From NCBI RefSeq assembly GCF_019320115.1, contig NC_089593.1:9000386-9064385 (forward strand): DNA of 64,000 nt, given 5' to 3'. The stretch is from Miscanthus floridulus (Eukaryota; Streptophyta; Magnoliopsida; Poales; Poaceae). Numbering within the stretch: position 1 is the first letter of the stretch; each line of letters opens with the position of its first letter. A program made the position numbers and the translations under genes. This document shows, piece after piece, positions 12,538-24,168 of the stretch. The notes under the pieces were generated by a model, which made no database searches, had not been told where the DNA came from, and saw nothing but the letters and a program-made list of their open reading frames with translations.

Positions 12538-12883
12538 GGGGGTGTTTGGTTCTCTAGGCGCTCCTAAAATTTATGTCACATCGAATGTTTAGAGGCTAAT
12601 AAAGAGTATTAAATATAAATTAATTATAAAACTAATTATATAGATGGAGGCTAATTTCCGAGACGAATTTTTTAAGCCTAATTAATCTATCATTAGCACA
12701 TGTTTACTGTAGCACCACGTTGTCAAATCATGGACTAATTAGGCTTAAAAGATTCGTCTCGCAAATTAGTCGCAAGTTATGCAATTAGTTTCGTAATTAG
12801 TTTATATTTAATACTCTATACATGTGTCCAAACATTCGATGTGACAGAAATTTTAGGAGGTGGGGAAGGAACCAAACAGCCCC
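12538..12883. mobile_element. Complete Tourist/PIF-like MITE (346 bp) upstream of the LRR kinase
   Basis: TIRs GGGGGTGTTTGGTTC and (complement of the right end) GGGGCTGTTTGGTTC. Target duplication TTA at 12535-12537 and 12884-12886. The interior has the two mirrored blocks 'gacgaattttttaagcctaatta' and 'taattaggcttaaaagattcgtc' in pieces. Degraded relatives lie at 8902-9035, 18555-18895 and 59626-59971. It ends about 370 bp before the LRR kinase start codon, so it forms part of that gene's upstream region. Confidence 0.9.
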
Positions 12884-13205
12884 TTAATTCCCACCGCCGG
12901 CCTGGGATATGCCAATGAGGAGGCACGCAAACCGAGGACAGGGCGGGACGAACGGAGTGCTAGGTATGCGTCTAGGTTCCCTGATAGGACGGAAGGGTAT
13001 TTCACCTTTTCACGTGCCCTGAGGAGTGAGTAGAGATATTTGAAATCTCTTATATTGAAAGAATTGGCGTGCACCGAAGGTCAAATACAGAGAGGGATAG
13101 GAATTGACAGTTAAATATCAAAATTTCTCCGCACCAAGTGGCTGAAACCGCGAAATCGCGTTTCTCCCGGATTGGTTGGCCTCTGTGGTATCCAATCTCC
13201 TCCCC

Positions 13206-13212
13206 ATAAATA
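13206..13212 (+). promoter_or_regulatory. Probable TATA box of the LRR receptor kinase gene
   Basis: ATAAATA lies 40-46 bases before the start codon at 13252, giving a very short 5' leader if used. No other TATA-like sequence lies closer. The start context is CCAATGGCG, good for plants. Confidence 0.5.
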
Positions 13213-13251
13213 CACGCATGCATCACGATCGAGCAGGCAGACTCCAATCCA

Positions 13252-16200
13252 ATGGCGGCTCTAATATTATTGGGCGTCTCAGTCCTCTCAGCTCTCTTGC
13301 TTAGTACTACCACCTCTTCTTCCACAATAGTCCAGAGTGCCACCAATGTGTCCGGCAGCCGCAACGACCTCGCCGCACTGTTGGCTTTCAAAGGCCAGCT
13401 CGCTGATCCCACCGGCGTCCTTGCCAGCAGCTGGACAACCAACGCGTCCTTCTGCCGATGGCACGGAGTCTCGTGCGGCCGCCGCCGGCAGCGTGTCACG
13501 GCTCTGTCGCTGCCAGATATTGTGCTGCAAGGAGAGCTCACCCCACACCTCGGTAATCTTTCGTTCCTTTCCTTCCTAGATCTCACAAACACCAGCCTCG
13601 CTGGCTCTATCCCGGCCGAGCTTGGCATGCTACGTCGGCTTAAGGTTCTCTCTCTTAGTCGAAATGGTCTCTCAGGCCCCATTCCTTGCACCATAGGAAA
13701 CCTAACCAGACTCGAGGAACTTTATTTAGGTTACAATAGCTTGTCAGGGGAGATCCCGCAAGGACTACTGCAGAATATCCCAAACCTCGAGATTTTTTCT
13801 CTTGCTAGGAATGAGTTAACTGGCCATATACCACCATACCTATTCAACAAGACGCAATCCCTGAGGGAGAGCAGCTTGAGAAACAATAGCTTATCAGGTC
13901 CTGTACCACACGGCATGGGTTCCTTGTCCATGTTGGAACTCTTGCGCCTGCAATTCAATAACCTATCCGGTACAATACCTCCAACCATCTTCAACATGTC
14001 AAGGATGCAGTGGCTTTCCCTCTCACACAACAAATTTGCGGGTCCAATTCCTAACAATCAAAGTTTTAGCCTTCCTCTGCTACAGGGGTTCTCTATCGGA
14101 CGGAACAACTTTGTGGGTCCGATTCCATCTGGACTTGCATCATGCAAATACTTGGACACTCTCGCTTTGCAAGTAAATTATTTTGTGGATGTCGTTCCAA
14201 CATGGTTCGCTCAACTTCAACGTCTCACCATACTTGCCTTGGGAGGAAATAACCTCGTTGGCGCTATCCCAGCTGTTCTTAGCAATCTCACCCATCTTAC
14301 TGGACTAGATCTGGGAATAAATCAGCTAACATGTCCGGTTCCAAGTTTTCTTGGGAATTTCTCAGAATTAACTATGCTAATTCTGGAGGATAATCAATTC
14401 TCTGGCTCAGTACCACCAACACTTGGGACCATTCCACGTCTGAATTGGCTTGAACTTGAATCCAATAATTTGGATGGGAATCTTAACTTCTTGATCTCCC
14501 TTTCCAATTGTAGGGAACTCCAGGTCATTCTACTGTCTAATAATTCTTTCATTGGGGGCCTCCCAGATCATACCGGAAACCTGTCAACAGAGTTAATTTG
14601 GTTTGCTGCAGATAATAACAAGTTAACAGGTAGGATTCCATCAACACTGTCAAATTTAAGCAATCTTGAAAGGATAGATCTTTCTAGCAACCTATTCATG
14701 GGGGAAATCCTTGAGTCTGTCACTGCGATGCAACATCTCATTTTGCTTGACTTATCTAACAACGACTTGTCAGGTTCTATACCAACAAAAATGTGTATGC
14801 TTAGGAGCTTGGAACGGCTATATCTTCAAGGAAACAGATTCTTTGGCTGTATACCCAAAAACATTGGAAACATTAGTAGGCTAGAATATATTAGCATATC
14901 TAGTAACAAGTTAAACTCAACTATACCAGCAAGCTTCTTCCACCTAGATAAACTTATCGCTTTAGATCTTTCAAACAATCTCTTTATTGGTCCCCTACCG
15001 AATGAAATTGGTGGGCTAAAACAAGTGGATTCCATTGACCTCTCCACCAACCTTTTTCATGGAACCATCCCAGAATCATTTGGACAAATTATCATGCTCA
15101 ACTTCCTAAATCTATCACATAACTTATTTGATGGACAAATCCCTGATTCTTTTCAAAAGCTTACTAGCTTAACATGTTTGGATCTCTCCTTTAATAGTAT
15201 CTCTGGTACCATTCCCATGTTCCTTGCTAATTTCACAGACTTGACAGCCTTGAATCTCTCCTTCAACAAACTAGAAGGGAAAATACCAGAGGGAGGTGTT
15301 TTTTCAAGCATCATGCCAAAATCTTTGATTGGGAATGCTGGGCTATGTGGGTCTCCCCATCTTGGATTTTCTCCATGTCTTGAGAACTCTCACTTGAATA
15401 AAAGGGGCCTACTAATTTTCCTTCTTCCAGTTGTCACTGTTGCATTTGCCTCTATTCTTGTTTGTGTCTACCTAATGTTCAGAAGGAAAGCTAAGGCGGG
15501 TGATGATGAAACGTCTGTCATTGATCCAGCAAATGCTGTAGGACAGAGATTGTTCTCCTACCGTGAGCTCATTTTGGCCACTGATAACTTTAGTGATAAC
15601 AACCTTCTGGGAACTGGAAGTTTTGCAAAAGTTTTCAAAGGCAAATTGAGTAACGGTTTGGTTGTTGCAATAAAAGTTCTAGATATGAGACTAGAACAGG
15701 CCATTAGAAGCTTTGATGCCGAGTGCCATGTGCTTTGCATGGCTCGGCACCGCAATCTGATAAGGATACTAAGCACATGCTCCAACCTGGACTTCAGAGC
15801 ACTCGTGCTCCACTACATGCCCAACGGCAGCTTAGATAAGCTCCTGCACTCTCAAGGCACAAGTGGCTTGGGATTTGTCAAGAGGCTGGAGATCATGCTA
15901 GATGTGTCAATGGCGATGGAGTATCTGCACCATCAGCATTTTCAGGTTGTCCTGCACTGTGACTTGAAGCCTAGCAACGTGTTATTTGACAACGACATGA
16001 CAACACATGTGGCAGACTTTGGCATCGCAAAATTGCTATTGGGTGACGACAGCTCCATGATCACTGCTAGTATGCCTGGAACACTTGGGTACATGGCACC
16101 AGGTACTATCGCTAGCTAGCTTGTATACTATAGCTAAACCCGTGAGTGGTGTACATCATCATTGTAGTCCCTTCTGATTAATCAATTGTTCTAATATTTG

Positions 16201-16595
16201 ATTTTCTGAATTGTTGAGCAGAGTATGGATCCTTTGGGAAGGCATCCCGCAAGAGCGATGTGTTCAGCTTTGGAATCATGCTTCTTGAAGTATTCACCGG
16301 AAAGAGACCCACCGATCCCATGTTCATAGGAGATCTAAGTATCAGGCAGTGGGTTTATCAAGCATTCCCATCACAGGTTGTCCATGTTCTGGACGATAAG
16401 CTCCTGCAAGGTCCTTCCTCTGCTGACTGCATTCTGAAGCCCTTCCTGCCACGAATATTTGATTTGGGTTTGCTCTGCTCAAGTAATGCACCTCACCAAA
16501 GATTGTCGATGAGCGATGTTGTAGTGGCACTCAAGAAAGTAAAGAAGGATTACACCAAATCGATGTCAGCGACAAGGCCTGAAGCCGCCCAGTGA
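13252..16595 (+). CDS. LRR receptor-like kinase, subfamily XII (Xa21/FLS2-like), non-RD
   Basis: Two exons, 13252-16102 and 16222-16595, give 1074 residues with no break. The GT-AG intron splits the Glu codon of the kinase APE motif (P950-E951), close to where Xa21-type genes carry their single intron. Order: signal peptide (~1-24), LRR N-cap with CRWHGVSC (C68, C75), about two dozen plant-type LRRs (LxxLxLxxNxLxGxIP) to ~700, one membrane helix ~720-742, then the kinase. Kinase landmarks: GTGSFAKV loop (787-794), VAIK lysine K808, HCDLKPSN (H902-N909), DFG at 922-924. HCD instead of HRD marks a non-RD kinase; in plants this class includes pattern-recognition receptors that start immune signalling at the plasma membrane. 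The third loop glycine is alanine (A792). The ligand cannot be told from sequence. Alternative: another XII-family paralogue with a developmental role. Confidence 0.92.
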
Positions 16596-16726
16596 TCTCC
16601 CTTATTTGTATCTCTCTGCTCTGTTCTTTCGCTTCTGCACTAGCAGAACAGCAGCTGCTGCAGCAAACTCTTGCTCTATTTCGCCTTCTTTTTCATTAGT
16701 CCAATACTATGTGTCTGTGTCACTAC

Positions 16727-18530
16727 TGTGCCACTTGCTGATAATCATCTATTCATCCATGTGATACTGCTCATGTGATGTGCTGCTGTGCAGAATTTCA
16801 AATAATTTAGAGTATGTACCAAATCCTATGATGTTGACTTCAAGCAACCATAACATTTTTTTATTTGAGATTATTCATCTAACATTGATGATATCAATAT
16901 ATGCTCTTGCTTAGTCATCTAGAATATATGCTCTTGCTTAGTGTTGGTGCTCCTCTCTGGTAGCGTTTCAATTCATTTCGAGTATTTATGGTCTAGAATA
17001 TTTTTAATAAACATAGAAGTAAAATTTTATTTGAACAAAAGTTACAATAAACACTAGAGTTTTAATTTAACACGTAGATACAAAAATTGCAACAACTGAA
17101 AAGTTTAATAGTTAAAAGCCAAATATGAATTCATGATGTCATACAACTGTAAGACCAAGCGGGGCAAAACCCATGCCAAAACGGAGCAGACGGATTGCCG
17201 CTTAGCCGCTGGCGCACATTCCGATCTCCAAGTGGGGCGAGGTGCTCCTCATAGGGAGGATGGGCTTTGCATCGCTGGCAGGAACAATCTCATCCGCGTT
17301 CAAGAGAGCTTAAGACGACTTTTTCGCAAGAAACTTGACGTCGAGCGAAGTGGAAGCACTGGACGTGCTGTTCCCGGCGACCAATGCTACGACTGGTACA
17401 AGACTCTTCTCGGATGACGGAGCAGAGTCGCGCGGCCGCTAGCGGAGACGCCCAGCTCCGTAGCTAACTGCGCTGCTCGTAGTTCGGTTGTTATTTTTAT
17501 GTAATATGGAAGTTTGAAACAGTCTGCTAGAAAGGTCCAGTCACAACTGTAAGACCTCCTAGGGCGCTCATTAGAAGCGTGTCGTATATATGGTTAAACT
17601 CTTCCTTTTCTTAATTGCAATGATACGCAAATCTTTTGCGTATTTGAGAAAAAAAAAATGATGTCATACAAAACCGATGCGATAAGAATTTATATAATTT
17701 GACCTTAGATTTCAATTCAATATATACTGAAGCCCTGCAATAGTGCAATACAAAGGATTACAACAAACATCTTAATTTATATGTAATGTTAAAGTAAGGA
17801 GTGTTTCTGGGCCCATAAAATTTAGAGCAGCATGTCCAATATATGCGGAGTTTGGGATACGTAGTGTTTCGTCACTTTCTTACATGCCTGAATGAGTTAG
17901 AGCAGTGTGTCTAGGTACGGTGCAAAGTTCAATCCTAAAACGAATTGTAATGCACAACTAGATCATTGGATAAAATCTCTTAGCCTCAGGTGTGTCCATA
18001 CGAGTTAGAGAAGCATACGCCTAGGCATGATATAGAGCCCAATTCCAAGACAAATTGGAATGCATGATGCTCCGAGTCGCAAGTCAGCTAGGTGACCGTG
18101 CAACAAGCTATATATATATATCATGTTGCAATACATGAACATGGGGTCCCTATATATGGAGCCAGCACATTAATCGTCATAAGTTGCTAGGTTAAAAAAA
18201 AAGATAAATCATATAACTTCTCACAAAAATGAGAAATTAGAAAGGTCTGGGCACCAATTTGGTAGATTATTATGTTCCGCAAAATAAAGGCTATTGTTGA
18301 CAATCGTGTTTAAGTCCGCCTAATAGATTTCTATAGCATTTTTTTTTCGTAATGCATATTAACTGTAAGACGTAAAAACAAATAAGTCTCCATCATCGAT
18401 ACTATTATCATTGCGACAAGCATAGGTTCTGATACTGAAAAACAAGTATGTGGTGTAAGTTTTGCGTTGGTGTACAGTGGTGCCTGCACACGACGCGTTT
18501 CGTTTTGACTAAGCGTGGAAACACCGTCAT
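16727..18530 (+). repeat. LecRK 3'-flank duplication carrying a LINE insertion
   Basis: Directly after the LRR kinase 3' end. 16727-16880 aligns with 21236-21410, the sequence just after the LecRK pseudogene stop ('tgccacttg.tgataatcatc', 'gagtatgtacca'). 16919-18530 aligns over its whole length, apart from the LINE insertion, with 26339-27395 ('gctcttgcttag', 'tatttatggtctagaatattttt', 'tggcaccaatttg' and onward). The LRR kinase thus sits next to the tail of what was once a LecRK locus. A tandem 'atatgctcttgcttag' occurs at about 16898-16941. Confidence 0.8.
17146..17657 (+). mobile_element. 5'-truncated LINE-like retroposon with poly(A) and 13-bp target duplication
   Basis: The 512-bp insert ends in a poly(A) run at about 17648-17657 and is bounded by perfect direct repeats ATGATGTCATACA (17133-17145 and 17658-17670). 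The paralogous stretch at about 26513-26540 has a single copy ('gtgatgccataga'), so it is an empty site. The 3' end, 'aatgatacgcaaatcttttg' followed by 'cgtatttgagaaaa', is of the kind seen at the ends of grass L1-type LINEs. No reverse-transcriptase frame remains. A processed transcript of another gene is a less likely alternative. Confidence 0.85.
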
Positions 18531-18554
18531 CCAGCCTGCGTTGGAGAATAGACT

Positions 18555-18895
18555 GATTCCTTTTAGTTCCTCTCCAAGTTTACTCTCTATCTCATCGAAT
18601 ATTTGGATACATGCATAAAGTATTAAATATAGATTAAAAATAACTAATTATACAGTTTGTGACTAATTTACGAGACGAATTTTTTAAGTCTAATTAGTCC
18701 ATGATTTGACAATGTTGTACTACCATACACACATGTGCTAATAATAGGTTAATTAGGCTTAATAAATTCGTCTTACGGATTATGGACGGATTCTGTAATT
18801 TATTTTTTTATTAGTATTCGAACACCCCATATGACACCCCACGTGACATCGATATGGCACCCTAAAACTTTATAACCTGAATTTAAACAAAGCCT
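18555..18895. mobile_element. Degraded MITE upstream of the LecRK pseudogene
   Basis: Shares 'agtattaaatatagatta', 'gacgaattttttaagtctaa', 'ccatgatttgacaatg' and 'ttaattaggcttaataaattcg' with 59626-59971 and more distantly with 12538-12883. The outer ends resemble 'ccttttagttcc' and 'aatttaaacaaagcc', an eroded inverted pair. It lies ~140 bp upstream of the first recognisable lectin codons, where the signal peptide and promoter of the receptor should be. Confidence 0.75.
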
Positions 18896-19491
18896 CATTA
18901 CACACCTTTGACCCGGTTGCAGCTTGCAGGTCTCCCCCACCTCCCTACTACTACTCCTAGCTAGTAGAGTATTGAACCGAGTTCACTGGATCGTTGGTAG
19001 AGCCAAACCGATTTCTCTGAGTCTCATTGTTCCCAAGTACGTGATTCGATAAATCCCCAATTCGACGGCCTCTTAAGCCTAACCAGCGGCCGGTTTCCCC
19101 GAGTTAAAGGTCACGGTTTCTACCCACTACCCTCTCAATTTCACAGATGTTTCAAATGGCTCCTCACTGGCATCTTTCTCCACAACATTTATCTTCTCCA
19201 TCATGGGGCACACTGACGGGCCCTACACTGACTTGAGTGGCCAGGGTCTTGCATTTGTGCTTCGTTCCGCCAAAGATTTCTCTGACGCCTTGCCTTCCCA
19301 GTATCTTGGCCTTGTCAATTCCACGAATGATGGCAACGCAACAAATCATCTCCTTGCTATCGAGCTTGATACCATAATGAACAATGAGTTCGATGACATC
19401 GACGACAACCACATAGGGATTGACATAAACAGCCTGCATTCCGTTGCCTCACATACTGCAGGTTTCTATCCCTCTACTGGTGGGTACCTTC

Positions 19492-19642
19492 AGTGTTTTA
19501 AAGGCGTCGCCTAGGCATCTAGGCGTACCCAGCTCGCCTTGGGAAACAGTGGCGTCTTGTCGCCTAGGCGTCGCCTAGGCGCCGTCTAGGCGTCCAAGCG
19601 TACCAAGTACTCGCCTGGACGCCTAGCCGCCTTTAAAACATG
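19492..19642. mobile_element. MULE-type MITE in the lectin domain
   Basis: 151-bp insert with TIRs AGTGTTTTAAAGGCG and (complement) CATGTTTTAAAGGCG, bounded by direct repeats GGGTACCTTC (19482-19491 and 19643-19652), the 9-10-bp target size of Mutator-like elements. The interior is a run of 'cgcctaggcg' variants. Removing it restores STGGYLPLSLNNGQPMQVW in one frame. Confidence 0.88.
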
Positions 19643-20356
19643 GGGTACCTTCCCTTGAGCCTCAACAATGGACAGCCGATGCAGGTGTGGGTGGACTGCG
19701 ACAGCAAGCAGACCATGCTGAATGTCACAATAGCGCCTTTCAAGCTGTCCAAACCCAGCAGGCACTAACACAGGTATATGATTTATCAACAATTTTGCCA
19801 ACCACACCAGTGTTTGCTGGATTTTCCTCGGCGACTGGCGCAATTCGTGGCAGGCATTACATTTTTGGTTGGAGCTTCAAGCTGAACGGAGAAGCTGCAG
19901 CGCTAAACTACTCAGCGCTATCTTTGAAGACTATCCAAGATCTTGCAGCACAAATTGGGGCTCGCCCAAGCACGCGCATCAACAGGGCAATACTATGTGC
20001 AGCCCTTGTATCAACTCTTGCAGTTGCCACAGTTTCTGCTACTCTTTTCAAGATCCATAGGAAGAGGCGGTTAGAAGCAAGAAGAAATGAAATAGAGTGG
20101 GAGAGGGAGTATGGGCCTTCATCCTTCACCTACAAAGATCTATGTGCTGCCACTGGTCGATTCAAGGACAAGATGCTTCTGGGTAAAGGGGGCTTTGGGA
20201 GTGTCTTCAAAGGACTGCTTCCCCATTCCAAGCAACCAGTTGTCATTAAGCGCATATCGCCAGAGTCCAAGCAAGGGATGAAGGAGTTCATGGCCGAGAT
20301 CATCATCCTTGGTCGTCTCCGTCACCGCAATCTTGTTCAGCTGCTTGGGTATTGAT

Positions 20357-20470
20357 CCTGTTCGCTTTGCTGAAAAGCCATGACTGAAAGTACTGTTCGC
20401 TGATTTGTTGTGAGAGAAAAACACTATCCGTTTACTGAAATAGTACGGCTCATAAGACAAGCAAACATGG
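20357..20470. mobile_element. hAT-like MITE in the kinase domain
   Basis: Ends CCTGTTCGCTT and (complement of the right end) CCATGTTTGCTT. The insert separates ...VQLLGY from CRHKQQLLLVYDY, which are adjacent in the family, so an insertion is certain. The expected 8-bp duplication has decayed (gggtattg against ggccaatg). The insert brings a stop codon at 20353-20355. A relative of this motif style is at 60271-60412. Confidence 0.75.
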
Positions 20471-21232
20471 CCAATGTCGGCACAAGCAACAGCTCCTTTT
20501 GGTGTACGACTATATGCCCCATGGAAGCCTTGACTTTCACTTGCACATTCAAGGTCATAGCAGCACCGGTCTGTGTTGGTTTCAAAGGTTCCACATCCTC
20601 AAATGCGTCGCATCTGGTATCTTCTACCTCCAGAGGAGTGTGAGCAGGTTGTCATCCACCGAGACATCAAAACAAGCAATGTCCTGCTTGATAGCGAGAT
20701 GAATGCGAGGTTAGGTGATTTCGGCCTTGCAAGGTCCCATGATCATGGAGCTGATGCTCACACCACACATGTGACAGGAACATGGGGCTACATTGCCCCT
20801 GAGCTGGCCAGGCTTGGCAAGGCAACCAAAGCAACTGATGTATTTGCCCTTGGTGTGCTGATGATGGAGGTTGCATGCGGGAAACGGCCAATATGGGTGA
20901 ACAATCATGGAGAGCCTCTTGCACTGGGCGACTGGGTGCTTAAAGAATGGCAAGGTGGATCCATAACCAATGCTGTCGATCCAAGACTGGATGATCATGT
21001 GGAGGAGATAGAGCTGGTCCTCAAGCTTGGCTTGCTCTGTTCGCACCCCTTGCCTAATGCGAGGCCTTCCATGCGCCTCGTCATGGAATACCTGCAAAGG
21101 GATGCACATCTTCCATCAGAATTGGAACCCAATAGTTTGCTGAACATTGGTTTCGTTCAAGATCCAATGCTCGATCAGCATGCCATGTCATGTCCAACGA
21201 CTGTTATAACCGATCTTTCCAAAGGGAGGTGA

Positions 21233-22545
21233 CATTGCTGTGCCACTTGGTGATAATCATCCACAATATGCCCTTGCTTACTGTTGGTACTGCACTACTG
21301 CTCACGTGTTGTGCTGTTCTATGGCAGAGTTTCTATTCATTTGGAGCATGTACCAGCTCCCATGATGTCGTTGATTACTATGAACATGTTTCATTTGATA
21401 TTATTCAGAGCGTTCCGGACGTCAATACTCAATATAATATTAATGATACTATAAGCTAATCGCAGCACAAGAAGAAACAGATCGAATATTCTAAATGTGT
21501 GTGTTTGCTCTTTCAGAATGCTGTAAAATTCTGGTTGAATTTCATGCTTTCTTATGATTACTCAGGACATCTACGACCTTCCATTTGTTAGCAGTCTAGT
21601 TGTCTATATTTGATTTAGCAAATTACTTTTGATACTATTAAGATGTTATCATATTTGAAGCAATAAGGAGCAAAGCTCAAAAACAAATTTATAGTAGGAA
21701 AATTTTCAATACTATATTATTCAGATCATACCATGTGCTATTCATATCTGCCACTCTGCACCATGGGTCCAAGCATTAGCATAGCATCTGCAGTAATATG
21801 TCTTTGGCATTTGTTTACCTTACGCTAATTAATTGGGGTATTTACATACCAACTCACATCTACTACCAGAGTATGCCCACATTTGCCAAGAAACAATTAA
21901 AAATTATTATTCAGATATACTGAAACAAAGAGCTACTTTCAGCTCTACTGCATAACTGCAGCTACTCACACACCATTTCTAAAGAAACATTCGTTGGTAT
22001 ACAAGAGATCTAACTTGCAACTGCAGTGCACTGCTGAGAAAATGATTTTCTACCACTTACCTTACCCACCCACTCCTACAGAGTACAAAACATACAAAGC
22101 TACCATATCCTTGTAACAAAAGGCGCTTTATTGGCACGATGAGGCATGTTTCGCTGGAGGCATAAAAAATCTGAGAAATGATTTCCAAGGGTGGAACAAA
22201 GGCACTGGCGATTAAAATATTATGAGTTCAGGACAACAAACAAATAGCAAATTATGTGCTGTTCGAGAAAAAAACAAATAGCAAATTATGGAAAATTAGG
22301 CTAAGCTAAGCATAAACACAGCTACTCACATAATATTTCTGAAGAAGAAGTGGCTGGCCTACAACCTAGCAATTTCAACTTCTGCACATAGCTAATACAA
22401 TATGTTTCCTCCCACTTACCTACCCCACCATACAGACTTACAGAGTACAAAACATGCACAGCAAGCATATCCTACTGATCAAACCACAGATGAACAATCA
22501 TTAGGGAGTGGACATACATGAAGTCGAGCATGTATATCCAGTTGG
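21233..22545. repeat. LecRK 3' flank, then a direct duplication in the SWC6 3' region
   Basis: 21233-21660 is the LecRK downstream flank shared with 2915-3075, 16727-16880 and 26300-26340. Further on, ~160 bp at 21957-22118 recurs at 22318-22478 ('cagctactcaca', 'accatttctaaagaa', 'cttacctta/taccccac', 'agagtacaaaacat'), a direct duplication with ~360-bp period. It lies downstream (minus strand) of the SWC6 stop and probably in its former 3' UTR. No gene is seen. Confidence 0.6.
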
Positions 22546-23876
22546 TCAAGCCACAAATTTCAGGCAGCGCGTATACAGAACCGTGTTCCACACCTCATGC
22601 ACGTGTAGTTTGCAGAACTACCACAGACTGAACAGTAGTGCCGTCGAGATGAAGTGCTCAGTGGACCCACAGCAGCCCTCAAATATGTCGGGATATGAGG
22701 AGGCAGGGATTCCATATTTGCCTGTCACAGTTCCAGAGTGAAAATCTTTCAAGTACGCTACATAGAAAACAAACATGACAAAAGAAAGAAACTTATAGCA
22801 CCAGATTACTTACTTCTTGTAAGACATCCATGAATAATCTTGCCGCCCGCTTCTCCAAAGCTTTCCCTTGCCTTGTCTTGCGTTTCATAATCTTGGACTG
22901 CTTCTTTTGCATAAGAACTGTAGAAAGGAAAGCAGAAAACAGAAGATGCCATCCATAATCGAACTTTAGTTATCAGTGGGTAAAGCATTTGAGTTTAATG
23001 GACATCCACAGATCCACAACCCAAAATGGCTATATAAGTATATAACACAAAAGCAACATTTACAGAAACTGTGAACCCAGGAACCTTTGCATTTTACAAG
23101 TTGTAGCAAGTGGAGTTCAAAGATACATAAATTACTGAATTTAGGGTCATTCCAGATGCTAACATGTGGACCTCAAAGATTCAAAGATATCTAAATGATT
23201 GACTTTAGGAGCAATCCAGATGGTAACAACACAATCACCTTATGAATAATTTGTGGTATTATTCATGCAAGAAACGAAAGTATCTTGCAACTATTGCCTT
23301 TCAAGGATAGTTGTACTCTTATTATTTATTGAATCCTTTGCAAAGACAAGAAATAAAAGTTTTTCTTTTCAAAATTGATACTACAAACCATGTCAAAATA
23401 TACCGTACACAGGGTATCTGTGTTCAATACTTGTTTGCAAAGAATAACATTTTGTCATTGAGTTTCTAATACTGTATCTACCTTATCCTTTCTCACATCA
23501 TGGCATTACTAGTATGAAGATAAATGAGAAAGAAACTGACCAGGATCTTCCTCGTCCGTGGATCCATCCTCATCATCATTAAGATCTACCACCTCAACAA
23601 CGGCATTGTCACTCTCAAGAGCTCAAGGCGAGCTAAAGCAGCCTGCATGGCATTACAGATATGGAGGTATTCATAATGGGGCAGCAGAACATAAAATAGA
23701 ATAGTTTCAGACACAATGATTGATCATCAGCGACTATATAAGCACGAAATGGTCCAATATGAATGAAAGCTGAGTGAACAACTCAGTCAAATCCTTTGGT
23801 AAGGAGTCATGAGAAATGCTAAAGAGCTTAATAAGCAGTGCAGACCCAGGATGGAAATATTTTCCTAAAATCCTTT

Positions 23877-24043
23877 GAAGGACAGGCCTGGTGCAGTGGT
23901 GAGAGCTGTCTCACTGACTTACCAGGTCACGGGTTCGAAGCAGCTTCTCCGTAGATTTTATGAAGAGAAAGCTTGCCTCGGTTTTTTCTCTTGCCAGACC
24001 GCACTCGTGTGGAGCCTCCGGGGCTGGGTCTGGCGCCCTTTAC
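23877..24043 (+). mobile_element. tRNA-derived SINE in intron 1 of the SWC6 pseudogene
   Basis: Contains a Pol III A box (TGGTGCAGTGG, 23889-23899) and B box (GGTTCGAAGC, 23932-23941) with tRNA-like spacing, then 'gcttgcctcggttttt', 'gagcctccggggctgggtct', the body of a widespread grass SINE. It lies antisense to the host gene. The 3' end is near 24043; no clean target duplication was found. Confidence 0.75.
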
Positions 24044-24087
24044 TTTCTAGAGCATATACACTTAGTATTAATTTTCCAAAACAACTC

Positions 24088-24168
24088 GTGGGCACGGTTG
24101 TCCGAGCAGGGTGGAACGCAGGAGCAGTCAGTCCAATCCCATCGTTACCTGGGCACGGTTGTCCGAGC
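24088..24168. repeat. 18-bp duplication of the SWC6 exon 1 end
   Basis: GGGCACGGTTGTCCGAGC occurs at 24090 and again at 24151, where it is the last part of SWC6 exon 1 (complement codes for ...DNRAQ). The spacing is 61 bases. The outer copy lies in intron 1, so a local duplication of the exon end occurred there. Confidence 0.7.

Larger units (their letters stand above)
19035..21232 (+). pseudogene. L-type lectin receptor kinase pseudogene (lectin, membrane helix and kinase all present but broken)
   Basis: Intronless, in family order. Lectin: GLLSLTSG, SFSTTFIF-like stretch, DLSGQGLAFVL, ALPSQYLGLVN, IELDTIMNNEFDDI, NHIGIDIN, PMQVWVD, ILPTTPVFAGFS. Then a helix (AALVSTLAVATVSATLF) and the kinase: GKGGFGSVFKG, VVIKRI, RHRNLVQLLGY, VYDYMPHGSLD, HRDIKTSNVLL, DFGLAR, GYIAPELA, ending TDLSKGR. 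Lesions: no signal peptide or start codon; one extra base near 19133 shifts the frame; a MULE-type MITE at 19492-19642; one base lost near 19763 ('aggcact' against 'aggccact' in the 9.6-kb copy); a MITE at 20357-20470 bringing a stop after LLGY; one base lost near 20632 before ECEQVVIHRD. HRD marks it as an RD kinase, unlike the neighbouring LRR kinase. The lesions rule out a working receptor. Confidence 0.92.

Noticed and set aside
13050..13694. 214-codon frame on the minus strand
   Set aside because: It lies antisense to the well-supported LRR kinase 5' end and has no domain of its own; it is a shadow of that gene.
16260..16595. Separate small kinase gene starting at 16260
   Set aside because: It is exon 2 of the LRR kinase; the GT-AG intron 16103-16221 restores the Glu codon of the APE motif exactly.
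23889..23941. tRNA-like A and B boxes
   Set aside because: No cloverleaf or acceptor stem can be formed; the boxes belong to a SINE rather than a tRNA gene.
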